From assembly GCA_947629275.1 (NCBI GenBank), contig CANRDG010000009.1, positions 1 to 25,184 of the forward strand: a stretch of 25,184 bases of DNA. The letters are read 5' to 3'. This document shows, one piece after another, positions 7,902-16,415 of this stretch. The stretch comes from an uncultured Clostridia bacterium. Its GTDB lineage: Bacteria; Bacillota; Clostridia; Oscillospirales; Ruminococcaceae. A program made the position numbers and the translations under genes. The notes under the pieces are model-generated. The model made no database searches and was not told the DNA's origin. It saw only the letters and a program-made list of their open reading frames with translations. Each line of letters opens with the position of its first letter. The first letter of the stretch is position 1.

Positions 7902-10313
7902 TTATTTCCCGAGGGTTATTTTAACTTCGGTGTTGTCAGTCAGCTTGTCAGCCGCAAGGAAGTTGCCCTCTATCTTCTCGCCGTTTACAAGCATTGTCTT
8001 AACGCCGCTTTCAACGTGGTCGGGGTTCTCTATCTCTATGTGAACGTTCTTTCCCCTGAACTTCTTGTCAATGGTGAAGCCGTCCCACTTTGAGGGTATC
8101 GACGGGCTTATGACAAGACCGTCGGCGTTCGGGCGCATACCACATATGCCCTCAACACAGCCTACCATTACCGTAGAACCTGTGCCTGTCAGCCAGTGAA
8201 CGTGTGAACGTCCCGCAAAAGGCGAGCGTGTCGCTTCTGTGAACTGACCGTGAACGTAAGGCTCTAAAACTCTTATTTCAGCCTTGTCGTTCATAGCCGC
8301 CGGCGAGCTTTCCATAAAGTATTCAAACGCCCTGTCGCCGTGACCGAGCAGAGACTCAGCCAGTATAGCCCAGCCCTGCGTCTGCGAGAATATGCCGCCG
8401 TTCTCTTTGGTGTCGGGGTTGAATATGTGCATAAGCGCGCCGTCAAAATAATGGTCAACATACGGCGGCTCCATTACCTTAACGCCATACGGTGTGTTGA
8501 GTATCTCGTGAACGCTGTTCATAGCCTTTTCAGCCTGCTCTTTCGTAGCAAAGCCCGAAATTACCGACCAGCTCTGAGGGTTCAGCCACATACTCGCCTC
8601 GGGGTCTTTCTTCGCGCCGACAATCGTGCCGTCTTCTCTTATGCCTCTTATGAACCTGTCCTCGTCCCAACAAGCCGCCAGGCTCTCGCCAAGCTGCGGC
8701 TGTACCTTTTCAATATACGCAACGTAGTCTGTGTCGTTCTTTTCCTGCGCATACGCCTTTATTATAGTCATAGCATAGTAAAGTTGGAACGCCACGAACG
8801 TTGACTCGCCTTTCTTGCCAAGGCGCAGGCAGTCGTTCCAGTCAGCGTGCAGACCGGCAGGCATAGAGTGTGCGCCGAGCCTGTTCATTGAAAATTCTAT
8901 AGCCTTTTTAAGATGCTCGTAAACGGTATCCTCGCCGCCGTTGGCATATACTATAACTTCATCTAAGAAAGCCTTGTTGCCGCTCTCGCCTATGTACTTG
9001 TAAACCGTCGGGAACAGCCACAGAGCATCGTCGGCACGGTAGCAGGGGTGACCCGTTTCTTTTGCGTATACAGAGTTTTCGTCGTTCTCATCGGGGCAGT
9101 TTTCGTGACCTGCATTGTGATTGAACTTAACAAGTGGCAGTCCGCCGCCGTTATCTACCTGCGCAGATATCATAAACCTTATCTTGTCCGCCGCAAGCTC
9201 GGGGTCAATGTGTATGATACCCTGAATATCCTGCACGGTATCGCGGTAGCCGTAGCCGTTGCGCAGACCGCAGTAAATGAACGATGCCGCTCTTGACCAT
9301 ATGAACGTTATAAAGCACTGGTATGCGTTCCATACGTTTATCATGTTGTTGAATTCTTCGCTCGGCGTCTTTACGACAAAGTTTTCAAGCTTGCTGTGCC
9401 AGTAATTTTTAAGCTCTTCTATCTCTTTGTCAGCAGTACCGGTTTGCTTGTATGTGTTAAGTATCTCTTCCGCCTCGGCGTTATTTCTCTGACCGAGAAC
9501 ATAAACAAGCTCTATGTCCTCGCCGTCTGCAAGAGTAATATCGCTTTGCAGAGCGCCGCAGGCATTTGAGTTGTAGTTGAGAACATTGTCGCACCTGCCG
9601 CTCTCTACAGCTATAGGATCGCTGTAAGTTCTGTAAGGACCTATAAAGCTGTCAAGGTTTCCGTTATATGCGGTAACGTCTGCGCCCACCACGCCGAAAA
9701 ATCTTTCTCTGTGGTTAGAACCTGTGGCGTCTTTGCCGCTGTTTTCGTTTATGTGCTGTACTATCTTGTTGCCTTCAAAAGAAGTCCTCGTTATAAAGAG
9801 AGTGTATTGCAGGTTTACCTGATCCTGCTCGTAGTTGTTGTCGTTTGTAAATTCAATAAAGCCGTATGTAGAAAGCTTTCTTTCTCTGCCGGAGATGTTC
9901 TTTATCTTTGCGCGCCATACTTCATAAGTCTTGTTCAGCGGAACATAGTATGTAACTTCCGAAACAATGTTGTCATATTCCGCGCTTATGACTGTGTATG
10001 CAGTACCGTGGCGGCACTTTGACTTGTATGTGTCAAGCGGCTTGCCCACAGGCTGCCACGATGCCGACCAGTAGTCGCCGTTTTCGTTGTCTCTGATGTA
10101 CACGTATCTTCCCGGAAGAGCCATGTTCGAGTTGAAGCGGTAACGCGCAATTCTTCCGTTCGCGCCGCTCTGAACAAAGCTATAGCCGCCTGCGTTGTTG
10201 GAGATTATAGCTCCGTATGCAGGCGAACCTAGGTAGTTTGCCCACGGTGCCGGGGTGTCCGGTCTTGTGATGACGTATTCCTTGTTTTCAAGGTCAAAAT
10301 AGCCGTACTTCAT
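7902..10313 (-). CDS. cbp: Cellobiose phosphorylase (GH94)
   Basis: This 803-residue protein without a signal peptide should act in the cytoplasm: cellobiose + phosphate gives alpha-glucose 1-phosphate + glucose, saving ATP compared with hydrolysis. The N-terminus (YGYFDLENKEYVI, LGSPAYGAIISNNAGGYSF) and the central GYGYRDTVQD, ADDALWL and DWNDCL blocks are typical of GH94 cellobiose phosphorylases. The predicted general acid is D494 in DWND (491-494), by analogy with D490 of the Cellvibrio gilvus enzyme. The length matches cellobiose phosphorylases, whereas cellodextrin phosphorylases are usually longer (near 1,000 residues), though specificity for longer cellodextrins cannot be excluded from sequence alone. 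AAAGGTG ends 7 bases before the ATG. The gene stands alone behind its own promoter. No transporter gene is nearby. Confidence 0.93.
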   Translation of the reverse strand: MKYGYFDLENKEYVITRPDTPAPWANYLGSPAYGAIISNNAGGYSFVQSGANGRIARYRFNSNMALPGRYVYIRDNENGDYWSASWQPVGKPLDTYKSKCRHGTAYTVISAEYDNIVSEVTYYVPLNKTYEVWRAKIKNISGRERKLSTYGFIEFTNDNNYEQDQVNLQYTLFITRTSFEGNKIVQHINENSGKDATGSNHRERFFGVVGADVTAYNGNLDSFIGPYRTYSDPIAVESGRCDNVLNYNSNACGALQSDITLADGEDIELVYVLGQRNNAEAEEILNTYKQTGTADKEIEELKNYWHSKLENFVVKTPSEEFNNMINVWNAYQCFITFIWSRAASFIYCGLRNGYGYRDTVQDIQGIIHIDPELAADKIRFMISAQVDNGGGLPLVKFNHNAGHENCPDENDENSVYAKETGHPCYRADDALWLFPTVYKYIGESGNKAFLDEVIVYANGGEDTVYEHLKKAIEFSMNRLGAHSMPAGLHADWNDCLRLGKKGESTFVAFQLYYAMTIIKAYAQEKNDTDYVAYIEKVQPQLGESLAACWDEDRFIRGIREDGTIVGAKKDPEASMWLNPQSWSVISGFATKEQAEKAMNSVHEILNTPYGVKVMEPPYVDHYFDGALMHIFNPDTKENGGIFSQTQGWAILAESLLGHGDRAFEYFMESSPAAMNDKAEIRVLEPYVHGQFTEATRSPFAGRSHVHWLTGTGSTVMVGCVEGICGMRPNADGLVISPSIPSKWDGFTIDKKFRGKNVHIEIENPDHVESGVKTMLVNGEKIEGNFLAADKLTDNTEVKITLGK

Positions 10314-10389
10314 ATTTTTTCACCTTTACCTTTTTATATTTTTTCGGCTGCCGCACGCACAGCGCGAGCCGATATTTCCACATATAATA

Positions 10390-10418
10390 ATTGTAACATA
10401 AACCGCTCGGTTTTGCAA
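10390..10418 (-). promoter_or_regulatory. Promoter of the cellobiose phosphorylase gene with an embedded inverted repeat
   Basis: On the minus strand TTGCAA (10413-10418), a 17-base spacer and TACAAT (10390-10395) form a plausible sigma-A promoter. Inside the spacer lies the inverted repeat AACCG-AG-CGGTT (10401-10412), placed where a repressor such as a LacI-family protein would block polymerase. The leader to the ATG is about 70 bases and includes a GC-rich stretch (10345-10371) with CGGCT/AGCCG ends that could fold. Confidence 0.6.
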
Positions 10419-10443
10419 TAGCAATAAAAGCACATTTAGTAAT

Positions 10444-11376
10444 TTATGAACCTGCCTGCGGAAAGATAACCGATATCCTCGTACCAACGCCGAGGGTGCT
10501 TTCTACCTTTATATCGGCATTGTGGTATGCCGCGCCGTGCTTTACTATAGAAAGCCCCAGTCCCGTGCCGCCTATCTCTTTTGAATGGCTCTTGTTTACT
10601 CTGTAAAACCTCTGGAAGATATGCTCCGTGTCCTCCGGCGGTATGCCAATGCCCGTATCGGATACCGAAAGAACGTTGCCGCTCTCACCGCTGTACACCC
10701 TTACCGTTATCCAGCCGTTTTCTTTGTTGTACTTTATAGCGTTGTCGCACAGGTTGTAGATTATCTCGTCTATTATCTGCTCAACACCTATTATGCTTAC
10801 GTGCTCTCCCTCCAGCGTGAACCTTACGCCCCGTTTGTCAGCGGTGCTTTTAAGCTGCGATATCACAGCCGAGCAGGATTCATAGAGGTCTATCTGCTCT
10901 TTCTGCGCAGGCACAGCGTCTTCGTCCAGCTGCGAGAGCTTCATTATATCCCCCACAAGCGTTATAAGCCTCTGCGTTTCATCGTAAATGTTTCCTGCAA
11001 AACGGCTTATGTCCTCCTGCTTTACAAGTCCGTTCTGTATTATCTCCGCAAAGCCCGAGATAGATGTCAGCGGCGTTTTCAGCTCGTGAGATACGTTGGC
11101 TGTAAATTCACGCCTCATCTTGTCCTGCGCCTCATGCTCTTTTTTAAGTTCGCTCTGCTGTCTAGTAAGTTCATCGCGCATATTCTCCGTCTCGGAAAGC
11201 ATCTTCCTGCTTATCACGGTAGCAAGCGCAAACGCCAAAACCGCCGTGAAAACTATCCCTATTCCTGCAACAGCCCATATCGGCAGCCCGAAGATGGCCG
11301 TAACAGCTATCACAGACGCCGAAAGCGCCGCCGTTAAAAATATGCTGAAAAATATCTTTGTTCTCATCTCTCTCAT
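10444..11376 (-). CDS. Sensor histidine kinase, PhoR-like, without extracytoplasmic domain
   Basis: The start chosen is ATG at 11376, giving 310 residues. GGAG lies 10 bases upstream, and the ATGA overlap with the regulator stop implies translational coupling; a longer frame to 11436 has no such support. Two membrane segments (about 8-29 and 33-53) are separated by only a few residues (FGLPIW), so there is almost no external sensing domain. A charged coiled linker (about 58-90) leads to the HisKA H-box SHELKTPLTS with phospho-accepting H97. The ATPase domain has an N box (NLCDNAIKYN), G1 (DTGIGIP), F box (FQRFYR) and G2 (GGTGLGLSIVKHG). It should phosphorylate the regulator encoded immediately upstream. 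The stimulus is unknown and may be sensed in the membrane or cytoplasm. No clear terminator follows. Confidence 0.9.
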   Translation of the reverse strand: MREMRTKIFFSIFLTAALSASVIAVTAIFGLPIWAVAGIGIVFTAVLAFALATVISRKMLSETENMRDELTRQQSELKKEHEAQDKMRREFTANVSHELKTPLTSISGFAEIIQNGLVKQEDISRFAGNIYDETQRLITLVGDIMKLSQLDEDAVPAQKEQIDLYESCSAVISQLKSTADKRGVRFTLEGEHVSIIGVEQIIDEIIYNLCDNAIKYNKENGWITVRVYSGESGNVLSVSDTGIGIPPEDTEHIFQRFYRVNKSHSKEIGGTGLGLSIVKHGAAYHNADIKVESTLGVGTRISVIFPQAGS

Positions 11377-12053
11377 TTGTCTGTGTCTCCGCTTATCTTG
11401 TAGCCTATGCCCCTTACAGTTTCTATAACGTCGCACGGCTTCAGTTTGTTTCTTAGTGTTCTCACATGAACGTCTACCGTCCTGTTCTCTCCGTCAAACG
11501 CATATCCCCACACCTTGTTGAGTATCTGGTCGCGCGTAAGCACTATATCCCTGCTCTCCAGAAGCAGGCAGAGCATCTCAAACTCTTTCAGTGTAAGGGT
11601 AATGTTTTTTTCTCCCACCTTTACAATGTGCTTTGACGGGCATACATAAAGCTGACCTATCCGATACTCCCTGAACTCGTCCTCACCGTCGTCAGTACGA
11701 CGTAAAAGCGCTTTTATACGCGCAATAAGCTCCATCATTCCAAAAGGCTTCGGCACATAGTCGTCCGCGCCCAGGTCGAGCCCTACCACCTTGTCATACT
11801 CGCTGCCCTTTGCGGTAAGCATCATTATCGGCGTTTTCTTTGTCGCCTGCGACTGCCTCAGTTTTTTAAGTATGCTAAGACCGTCCTCCTCGGGCAGCAT
11901 AATGTCTAAAAGTATCATAGTCGGCAGTTCGTTTTCCATAGCCGCCCAAAAGTTCGAGGGCTTTGCGAACCCGACGGTCTTCATGCCCGAGTTATTCAGC
12001 GTATATACCACAAGCTCTCTTATGCTGTTGTCGTCCTCAACAAGATATATCAT
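11373..12053 (-). CDS. Response regulator, OmpR/PhoB family
   Basis: The protein has 226 residues. The receiver domain (about 1-115) has the acidic pocket E6-D7-D8, phospho-acceptor D50 (ILLDIMLP), T80 and K102 (DDYVPKPF). The C-terminal winged helix (about 130-222) has the PhoB-type signature ENRTVDVHVRTLRNKL and the closing RGIGYKI. It is the cognate partner of the downstream kinase, with which it overlaps by 4 bases. Its ATG is 4 bases after the dtd stop, and its ribosome site (AGGGTGAT) lies in the dtd 3' end. The target genes cannot be told from sequence. Confidence 0.93.
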   Translation of the reverse strand: MIYLVEDDNSIRELVVYTLNNSGMKTVGFAKPSNFWAAMENELPTMILLDIMLPEEDGLSILKKLRQSQATKKTPIMMLTAKGSEYDKVVGLDLGADDYVPKPFGMMELIARIKALLRRTDDGEDEFREYRIGQLYVCPSKHIVKVGEKNITLTLKEFEMLCLLLESRDIVLTRDQILNKVWGYAFDGENRTVDVHVRTLRNKLKPCDVIETVRGIGYKISGDTDK

Positions 12054-12057
12054 TACA

Positions 12058-12510
12058 TCACCCTATTTCAGCCGTGTCAAGCACTATAGTAAAAGGTCCG
12101 TCATTCACAAGCTCAACTTTCATATCCGCGCCGAAAACGCCCTTTTGCACGCAGCCGTCAATTCGCTCATCTACACATTTGCAAAAGTATTCATAAAGTT
12201 CATTCGCTAAATCGGGCGCAGCAGCTTTTACAAACGACGGTCTGTTGCCTTTTTTGCAGTCCGCATACAGCGTGAACTGCGATACCGCAAGCACATCGCC
12301 GCCAATGTCGTTTATTGAAAGATTCGTCTTTCCGTTTTCGTCAGAGAATATGCGCAGTTTTGCAAGTTTGTCTGCAAGCCTTTCGCAGCGGCTTTTGTCG
12401 TCGCCCTCGCCTGCCCCGAAAAGTACTAAATATCCGTTTCCTATGCTGCCTGTAACAGAGCCTTCAACGGTAACGCTTGCCCTGCTCACCCTTTGTATAA
12501 CGAGTTTCAT
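12058..12510 (-). CDS. dtd: D-aminoacyl-tRNA deacylase
   Basis: This 150-residue protein matches DTD in full length. It hydrolyses D-aminoacyl-tRNA (and glycyl-tRNA(Ala)), clearing mischarged tRNAs in the cytoplasm. The start MKLVIQRVSRASVTVEG, the active-site SQFT (77-80) with the following LYADCKKGNRPSF, and the Gly-cisPro loop NDGPFT (136-141) are all present. The loop has Phe where Val is more usual. Its ATG overlaps the TAA of the epimerase gene by one base, so it is translated as part of the operon. Confidence 0.95.
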   Translation of the reverse strand: MKLVIQRVSRASVTVEGSVTGSIGNGYLVLFGAGEGDDKSRCERLADKLAKLRIFSDENGKTNLSINDIGGDVLAVSQFTLYADCKKGNRPSFVKAAAPDLANELYEYFCKCVDERIDGCVQKGVFGADMKVELVNDGPFTIVLDTAEIG

Positions 12511-13367
12511 TACTTTACCTCTATATCGTATCTGTATTCAAACACCATGCCGCTTTCAAGCATGACCGCGTGCGGCTTTTCTTCAATATTTTCAAAAGCA
12601 TCATCGCAGTATACCGGCACCGACGTCCACGGCTCAAGGCACACAAACGCCGCATTGTTTTTTCCAGTTACAGACCACACCGCTATGCAATCGGAATCCG
12701 GGTAATACAAAGTAATGCTCTTTGCGCCCTTGTCGCTTTTCAGCGAAATGCTCTCCGACATCGGCATATTTTTCATAATTACATCGTGGTCGAAAAGTTC
12801 TCTCGTAAGCGGTAGTTTGTTTTCGCCGCAAATGATCGTGCGCATACTGTCGCCCACCGTCTGCTCGATTATCTCGTTTTGCTCGTATTCAACGTAGTAA
12901 TCGTCAAACGTCAGCCCCTCTTCCAAAGGGCAGTTGAACGCAGGGTGACCACCGAGATAAAAATACATATTATCTTTGCCCGTATTTCTGACCGTACATT
13001 TTGTCACGAGCCTGCCGTTCTCAAAAAAGTATCTCACCGCAAGTTTAAACGAATACGGGTACTGCGCGAGCGTTTCTTCATTTTCACAAAGCACAAATTC
13101 ACAAAAGTCCTCTCCGCTTTCAGAAAGAGAAAACTCCATATCTCTCGCAAAGCCATGATTGGCTTTCATGGCGTACTCTTTGCCGCCTGCCTTGTACTTT
13201 TTGCAGCCCGGCGAGCATATGAACGGGAAAAGCAGCGGCGCGTGCCTGTTCCATGCTGTTCCTGCCTGCCATATGTACTCCGTTCCATGATAAACCAACG
13301 AATGTAATTCAGCCCCGAATGACGATATTTTTGCGGTCATCTCTCCGCTTTTTATTGTGTACAGCAT
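12510..13367 (-). CDS. Aldose 1-epimerase family protein (LacX-like)
   Basis: This 285-residue beta-rich protein has no signal peptide. Family landmarks are RHAPLLFPF (41-49), HGFARD with H71, GGHPAFN with the likely catalytic H141, and CLEPW with the likely catalytic base E245. Family members interconvert alpha and beta anomers of aldoses or of sugar phosphates. The LacX/YeaD-like branch is variable in substrate, so the sugar is not assigned. Its ATG follows the TAA of the upstream membrane-protein gene without a gap, showing tight operon packing. Confidence 0.85.
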   Translation of the reverse strand: MLYTIKSGEMTAKISSFGAELHSLVYHGTEYIWQAGTAWNRHAPLLFPFICSPGCKKYKAGGKEYAMKANHGFARDMEFSLSESGEDFCEFVLCENEETLAQYPYSFKLAVRYFFENGRLVTKCTVRNTGKDNMYFYLGGHPAFNCPLEEGLTFDDYYVEYEQNEIIEQTVGDSMRTIICGENKLPLTRELFDHDVIMKNMPMSESISLKSDKGAKSITLYYPDSDCIAVWSVTGKNNAAFVCLEPWTSVPVYCDDAFENIEEKPHAVMLESGMVFEYRYDIEVK

Positions 13368-14279
13368 TTACTTCAAGTCCTTTCTGCTTTTCTTTTCCCA
13401 GCGCGTTTTGCCCGGTTTTTCAACTCGCCGCGCAAATATGCCCCAAGTTATATATAGTATAACTCCTGCTATAAAACCTATAACTATCGGCAATATCAAA
13501 AGCCATATGTAACCCAGTATTCCCAGCGGCGGTCTTTTGAAAATGCTCAGAAGAACCGTTGCGATAAAGCAAGCCGCCGCACCTGCCGCGCCCGTAACGC
13601 TTGCCAAAGTGCCGCTGTCGCTCTCACAGTGGTAACCTATTATAAATGCTGCTATCATCAGGCTGTCGCATATGCAAAGCGGTAGCAGCGGTCGGTAGTC
13701 TTTCCCCTGCTTTGCAAACGTGAGTATGTATATCAAGGCAGCAAAAACGCACACCGCAGCCGCTGCCACACAGCAAATTATCTCGTATTTCCGGCGTTTT
13801 ATGTATGCTGCCTGCAAGACCTTGCTTCTTTCGGAATACTCCCTCGCATAGTCACTTGCGCCCTCTATTGAAGAATACTTACTTAAAAACACCTGCGAGA
13901 TCTCTTCCAGACGCCTTGCCGCATCGCGCTTTTTAAGTATCTTTTCCGCTCTGTCGGCTTCTTCGCGCAGGCCCTGATATTCAGCCCTCAGCTTTTTGTC
14001 AGCCTCCGTCTTTATCCTGTCGTCTTCCGCCCTTTTCTCTTTCAGTTTTTTGAGCCTTGATGAGCATTTCTCCAGCCGCTCCTCGCAGTCCGAGTAATCG
14101 CCAAGCTCCTTAAAAAGCTCTACAAGCCTCTCCAGCTGCACAATTGCTTCGGTGCCGTCACTGCCTGCATACGCCGTTTCGCTCATAAGGTGGCACGCCT
14201 GATAATACTTTTCCGCTGTCAGACCGTCCTGTATGTCATTTATGTCATTTGTATTATTTTCATTCTTTGTCTCGGGCAT
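13368..14279 (-). CDS. Coiled-coil membrane protein of unknown function
   Basis: I do not recognise a named family for this 303-residue protein. The N-terminal 20 residues are Asn/Asp/Glu-rich. Residues about 22-75 (TAEKYYQACHLM, AIVQLERLVELFKELGDYSDCEERL) resemble a TPR-like helical repeat. Residues about 66-135 are a highly charged coiled coil. Four membrane segments follow (about 166-188, 197-216, 224-246, 255-281), then a basic cytoplasmic tail ending KSRKDLK. The layout suggests a cytoplasmic helical domain anchored in the membrane. It is the first gene of the operon with the epimerase, dtd and the two-component system. AAGGAAGTG precedes the ATG. A direct functional link to the two-component system is speculation. 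Confidence 0.75.
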   Translation of the reverse strand: MPETKNENNTNDINDIQDGLTAEKYYQACHLMSETAYAGSDGTEAIVQLERLVELFKELGDYSDCEERLEKCSSRLKKLKEKRAEDDRIKTEADKKLRAEYQGLREEADRAEKILKKRDAARRLEEISQVFLSKYSSIEGASDYAREYSERSKVLQAAYIKRRKYEIICCVAAAAVCVFAALIYILTFAKQGKDYRPLLPLCICDSLMIAAFIIGYHCESDSGTLASVTGAAGAAACFIATVLLSIFKRPPLGILGYIWLLILPIVIGFIAGVILYITWGIFARRVEKPGKTRWEKKSRKDLK

Positions 14280-14311
14280 ATTTTCACTTCCTTATATTTA
14301 TACATAATTTA

Positions 14312-14340
14312 ATTATAACGAAAAATGCCGCCGATGTCAA
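14312..14340 (-). promoter_or_regulatory. Perfect-consensus sigma-A promoter for the 14279-10444 operon
   Basis: TTGACA (14335-14340), a 17-base spacer and TATAAT (14312-14317) on the minus strand match the consensus at all 12 positions. The ATG at 14279 lies about 30 bases after the -10, so the leader is very short. This argues for high basal expression of the whole operon. Confidence 0.85.
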
Positions 14341-14352
14341 CCTTGCAAGCAC

Positions 14353-14382
14353 AAAAAGCGCTCCGCATATTTGCGAAACGCT
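14353..14382 (-). terminator. Intrinsic terminator after the acpS-nnr-lipoprotein operon
   Basis: On the minus strand the hairpin has paired AGCG/CGCT outer arms and CGCA/TGCG inner arms with an internal loop, followed by a T-run (14353-14357). It lies about 25 bases past the lipoprotein stop and just upstream of the next promoter. Confidence 0.6.
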
Positions 14383-14407
14383 CCGACCTCTTTTAAATTC
14401 CCTGCCC

Positions 14408-14923
14408 TTACTCTGATTTAGGCATTTGTATATCCGAAAATTCAACACTAAGCCTGTTGTCTATGCTCAGAGAAATAAGTTTGCCTCCGCTGTCAGTCCT
14501 TAAAATATACTCGCCGCACGGAGCTTCTCCCCTGATCATAATTTCTTCTCCGTCTTTTTCACATTTTACCGACGACGAATTTGCCGCGTGATCCAGACAT
14601 TCCGTTACCGATGCAGCCACCGAGCCCACAGGCATTTTGCCGCGTTCTATCTGCTGCGTAAGACCGGAAAACTCAATTGCGTAGCTTTCGCCGAATGTCT
14701 TTACCGTCATGTCGCAAATAGTCTCCGGCTGAGAAAACTTTACCGTCCACACACCGCTCTCGTCGCGGCAAAGGTCAGCGCTGTAGCTTTTCTCTCCGTC
14801 AGTCACCTGCGCTGTGCAAAGGTTCGGTATCTCGGGCTTTACCTGCGCATCGCTTTTGCCGCAGCCCGTCACCGTGCATGAAAGCATGGCAAGCGCCGCC
14901 AAACCTATGTATCTTTTCTTCAA
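14408..14923 (-). CDS. Small lipoprotein of unknown function, probable TTG start
   Basis: The chosen start is TTG at 14921-14923, giving 171 residues. It sits 5 bases after GGGGTG, and translation from it begins directly with a lipoprotein signal (KKRYIGLAALAMLSCTVTGC, lipobox Cys at residue 20). A longer in-frame start at 14974 would add 17 residues before the signal and overlap nnr. The mature part is small and beta-rich (SYSADLCRDESGVWTVKF, YAIEFSGLTQQI, EEIMIRGEAPCGEYILRT) with several cysteines. I recognise no family. It is the last gene of the acpS-nnr operon, starting 13 bases after the nnr stop. It should sit on the outer face of the membrane. Confidence 0.75.
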   Translation of the reverse strand: MKKRYIGLAALAMLSCTVTGCGKSDAQVKPEIPNLCTAQVTDGEKSYSADLCRDESGVWTVKFSQPETICDMTVKTFGESYAIEFSGLTQQIERGKMPVGSVAASVTECLDHAANSSSVKCEKDGEEIMIRGEAPCGEYILRTDSGGKLISLSIDNRLSVEFSDIQMPKSE

Positions 14924-14936
14924 ACAAAGCACCCCG

Positions 14937-16415
14937 TTATTTTTCAATATCGCAGAGTACCTCGGGCAGAACATTCAGAATATCTTCGGCGATTATCCCT
15001 CTCGGCGACCGACTTTCGCACAGCTTTTCTGCCGCCTCACCTAAAATATACGAAGCCAGTGCGCCGCAAAGCTTTGCACCCTGCGCCGAAAGTCCTGCCG
15101 ACAGCCCTGCCAGCATATCGCCGCTGCCGCCCTTTGAAAGCGCGGTGTTGCCTTTCGCTATGATATAGTCGCCGCCGCGCGTTACAAAAAACGTCTGCGC
15201 GCCCTTTGCAAGCACCGAAACTCTGTACTTTTCCGAAAGTTCCTTAGCGGCTTTGTACCTATCAGCAGGGGACTTTTCCATGCCGCACAGCCTTGCCAGC
15301 TCCATAGGGTGAGGGGTCAAAAGCACGTCAGCCCTTGTACTCTTCAATATATCTATATTCGCCGAAAGACAATTTATGCCGTCCGCATCTATAATTACAG
15401 GACATACCGCATTTTCAAGCACTGCCGCCAAGAGAATTTGTGTGTCATCTCCGCAGCCCATACCGCAGCCGAAAAGCACGCTGTCGGCAGTTTTCACTTC
15501 CTGTGCCAGAATATCAGCCTCCGCAGAAGATATATACCCCTCGTCGTTTTGCAGCAAAGTTTTGAATATCGCGCCGTACATATTCCCTGCCAGCCTGTCA
15601 ATGACCGTCTTCACACTGCACAGCTGCACCAGCCCCGCGCCGCTCCTCATAGCAGCTTTTACTGCCATAGCCGCCGCGCCCGTGTACCTCTCGCTGCCGC
15701 ATATGCACACCACTTTTCCAAACGTTCCCTTGTGACCGTCGGGCTCTCTTTTCGGCAGAGCGTTTTTAACATCGTCTTTATCGAGCATAAATACTCCCGT
15801 AACATCGCTGCTTATGCCTATGTCTGCTATAGTTATTTCACCAAAATATTTGCAGGCAGGGTAAAGCGCCGCCGCAATTTTAGCCCTGTGCATAGTAACA
15901 GTTTCATGCGCCGCAAAGGTGTTTTCATCTGCCTCGCCTGTCGCACCGTTCACGCCCGATGGTATATCGCACGCTATGCGGTATACATCTATACTATTAT
16001 ATCTGCTGAAAATTTTCGCTATATCGCTTGGCAGACTTCCCTTGAACCCCGTTCCGAAAACGCAGTCAACCACAATATCAAATTCTTCATCGGGCATACT
16101 TTCTGTAACGCTAACGCAGCATTTTTTCATGCTCTCAAACGCCGCCTGCGCAAGTTCCGTTTTCGGCATACCGCAGCAAAGAAAGACGGTCGTATCAATG
16201 CCGCTGAGAGAAAGAATCTCTGCCGCCGCAAAGCCGTCGCCGCCGTTATTGCCCTTGCCGCACAGCAAAAGCACCCTTTTTAGCATATTTTTATAGCAGA
16301 CGTCCTTCACCCTTTGGGCAAGAGCCGCGCCTGCATTTTGCATAAGCACATAAAGATCCGCGCCGCAGTTTTTCTCTGCAAACGACATCTGCTCGGGTGT
16401 GTATAGTTCAGTCAT
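14937..16415 (-). CDS. nnr: Bifunctional NAD(P)HX epimerase / ADP-dependent NAD(P)HX dehydratase
   Basis: The protein has 492 residues and two fused domains, as in the usual bacterial Nnr. The N-terminal YjeF_N epimerase domain (about 1-210) has GNNGGDG (55-61), catalytic D117 in DCVFGTGF, CDIPSGVNG and the AHETVTMHRAK block. The C-terminal ribokinase-like dehydratase (about 225-490) has KGTFGKVVCICGS, LLTPHPMELARL and the GGSGDMLAG loop (about 430-440). It repairs hydrated NADH/NADPH, with ADP as phosphate donor for the S form. The start overlaps the acpS stop as ATGA. In a cell running NADH-linked hydrogenase chemistry this repair is a sensible housekeeping function, but no specific link is shown. 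Confidence 0.95.
   Translation of the reverse strand: MTELYTPEQMSFAEKNCGADLYVLMQNAGAALAQRVKDVCYKNMLKRVLLLCGKGNNGGDGFAAAEILSLSGIDTTVFLCCGMPKTELAQAAFESMKKCCVSVTESMPDEEFDIVVDCVFGTGFKGSLPSDIAKIFSRYNSIDVYRIACDIPSGVNGATGEADENTFAAHETVTMHRAKIAAALYPACKYFGEITIADIGISSDVTGVFMLDKDDVKNALPKREPDGHKGTFGKVVCICGSERYTGAAAMAVKAAMRSGAGLVQLCSVKTVIDRLAGNMYGAIFKTLLQNDEGYISSAEADILAQEVKTADSVLFGCGMGCGDDTQILLAAVLENAVCPVIIDADGINCLSANIDILKSTRADVLLTPHPMELARLCGMEKSPADRYKAAKELSEKYRVSVLAKGAQTFFVTRGGDYIIAKGNTALSKGGSGDMLAGLSAGLSAQGAKLCGALASYILGEAAEKLCESRSPRGIIAEDILNVLPEVLCDIEK

Noticed and set aside
7902..10313. Cellodextrin phosphorylase as the GH94 identity
   Set aside because: Length (803) and N-terminal sequence fit cellobiose phosphorylase better. 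Specificity still rests on homology.
10585..11337. Plus-strand open frame (250 codons) antisense to the histidine kinase
   Set aside because: Shadow of the kinase frame, which carries intact H, N, G1 and G2 boxes.
15309..16283. Plus-strand open frame (324 codons) antisense to nnr
   Set aside because: The nnr frame has all catalytic motifs. The antisense translation is rich in Arg, Tyr and Cys with no recognisable motif.
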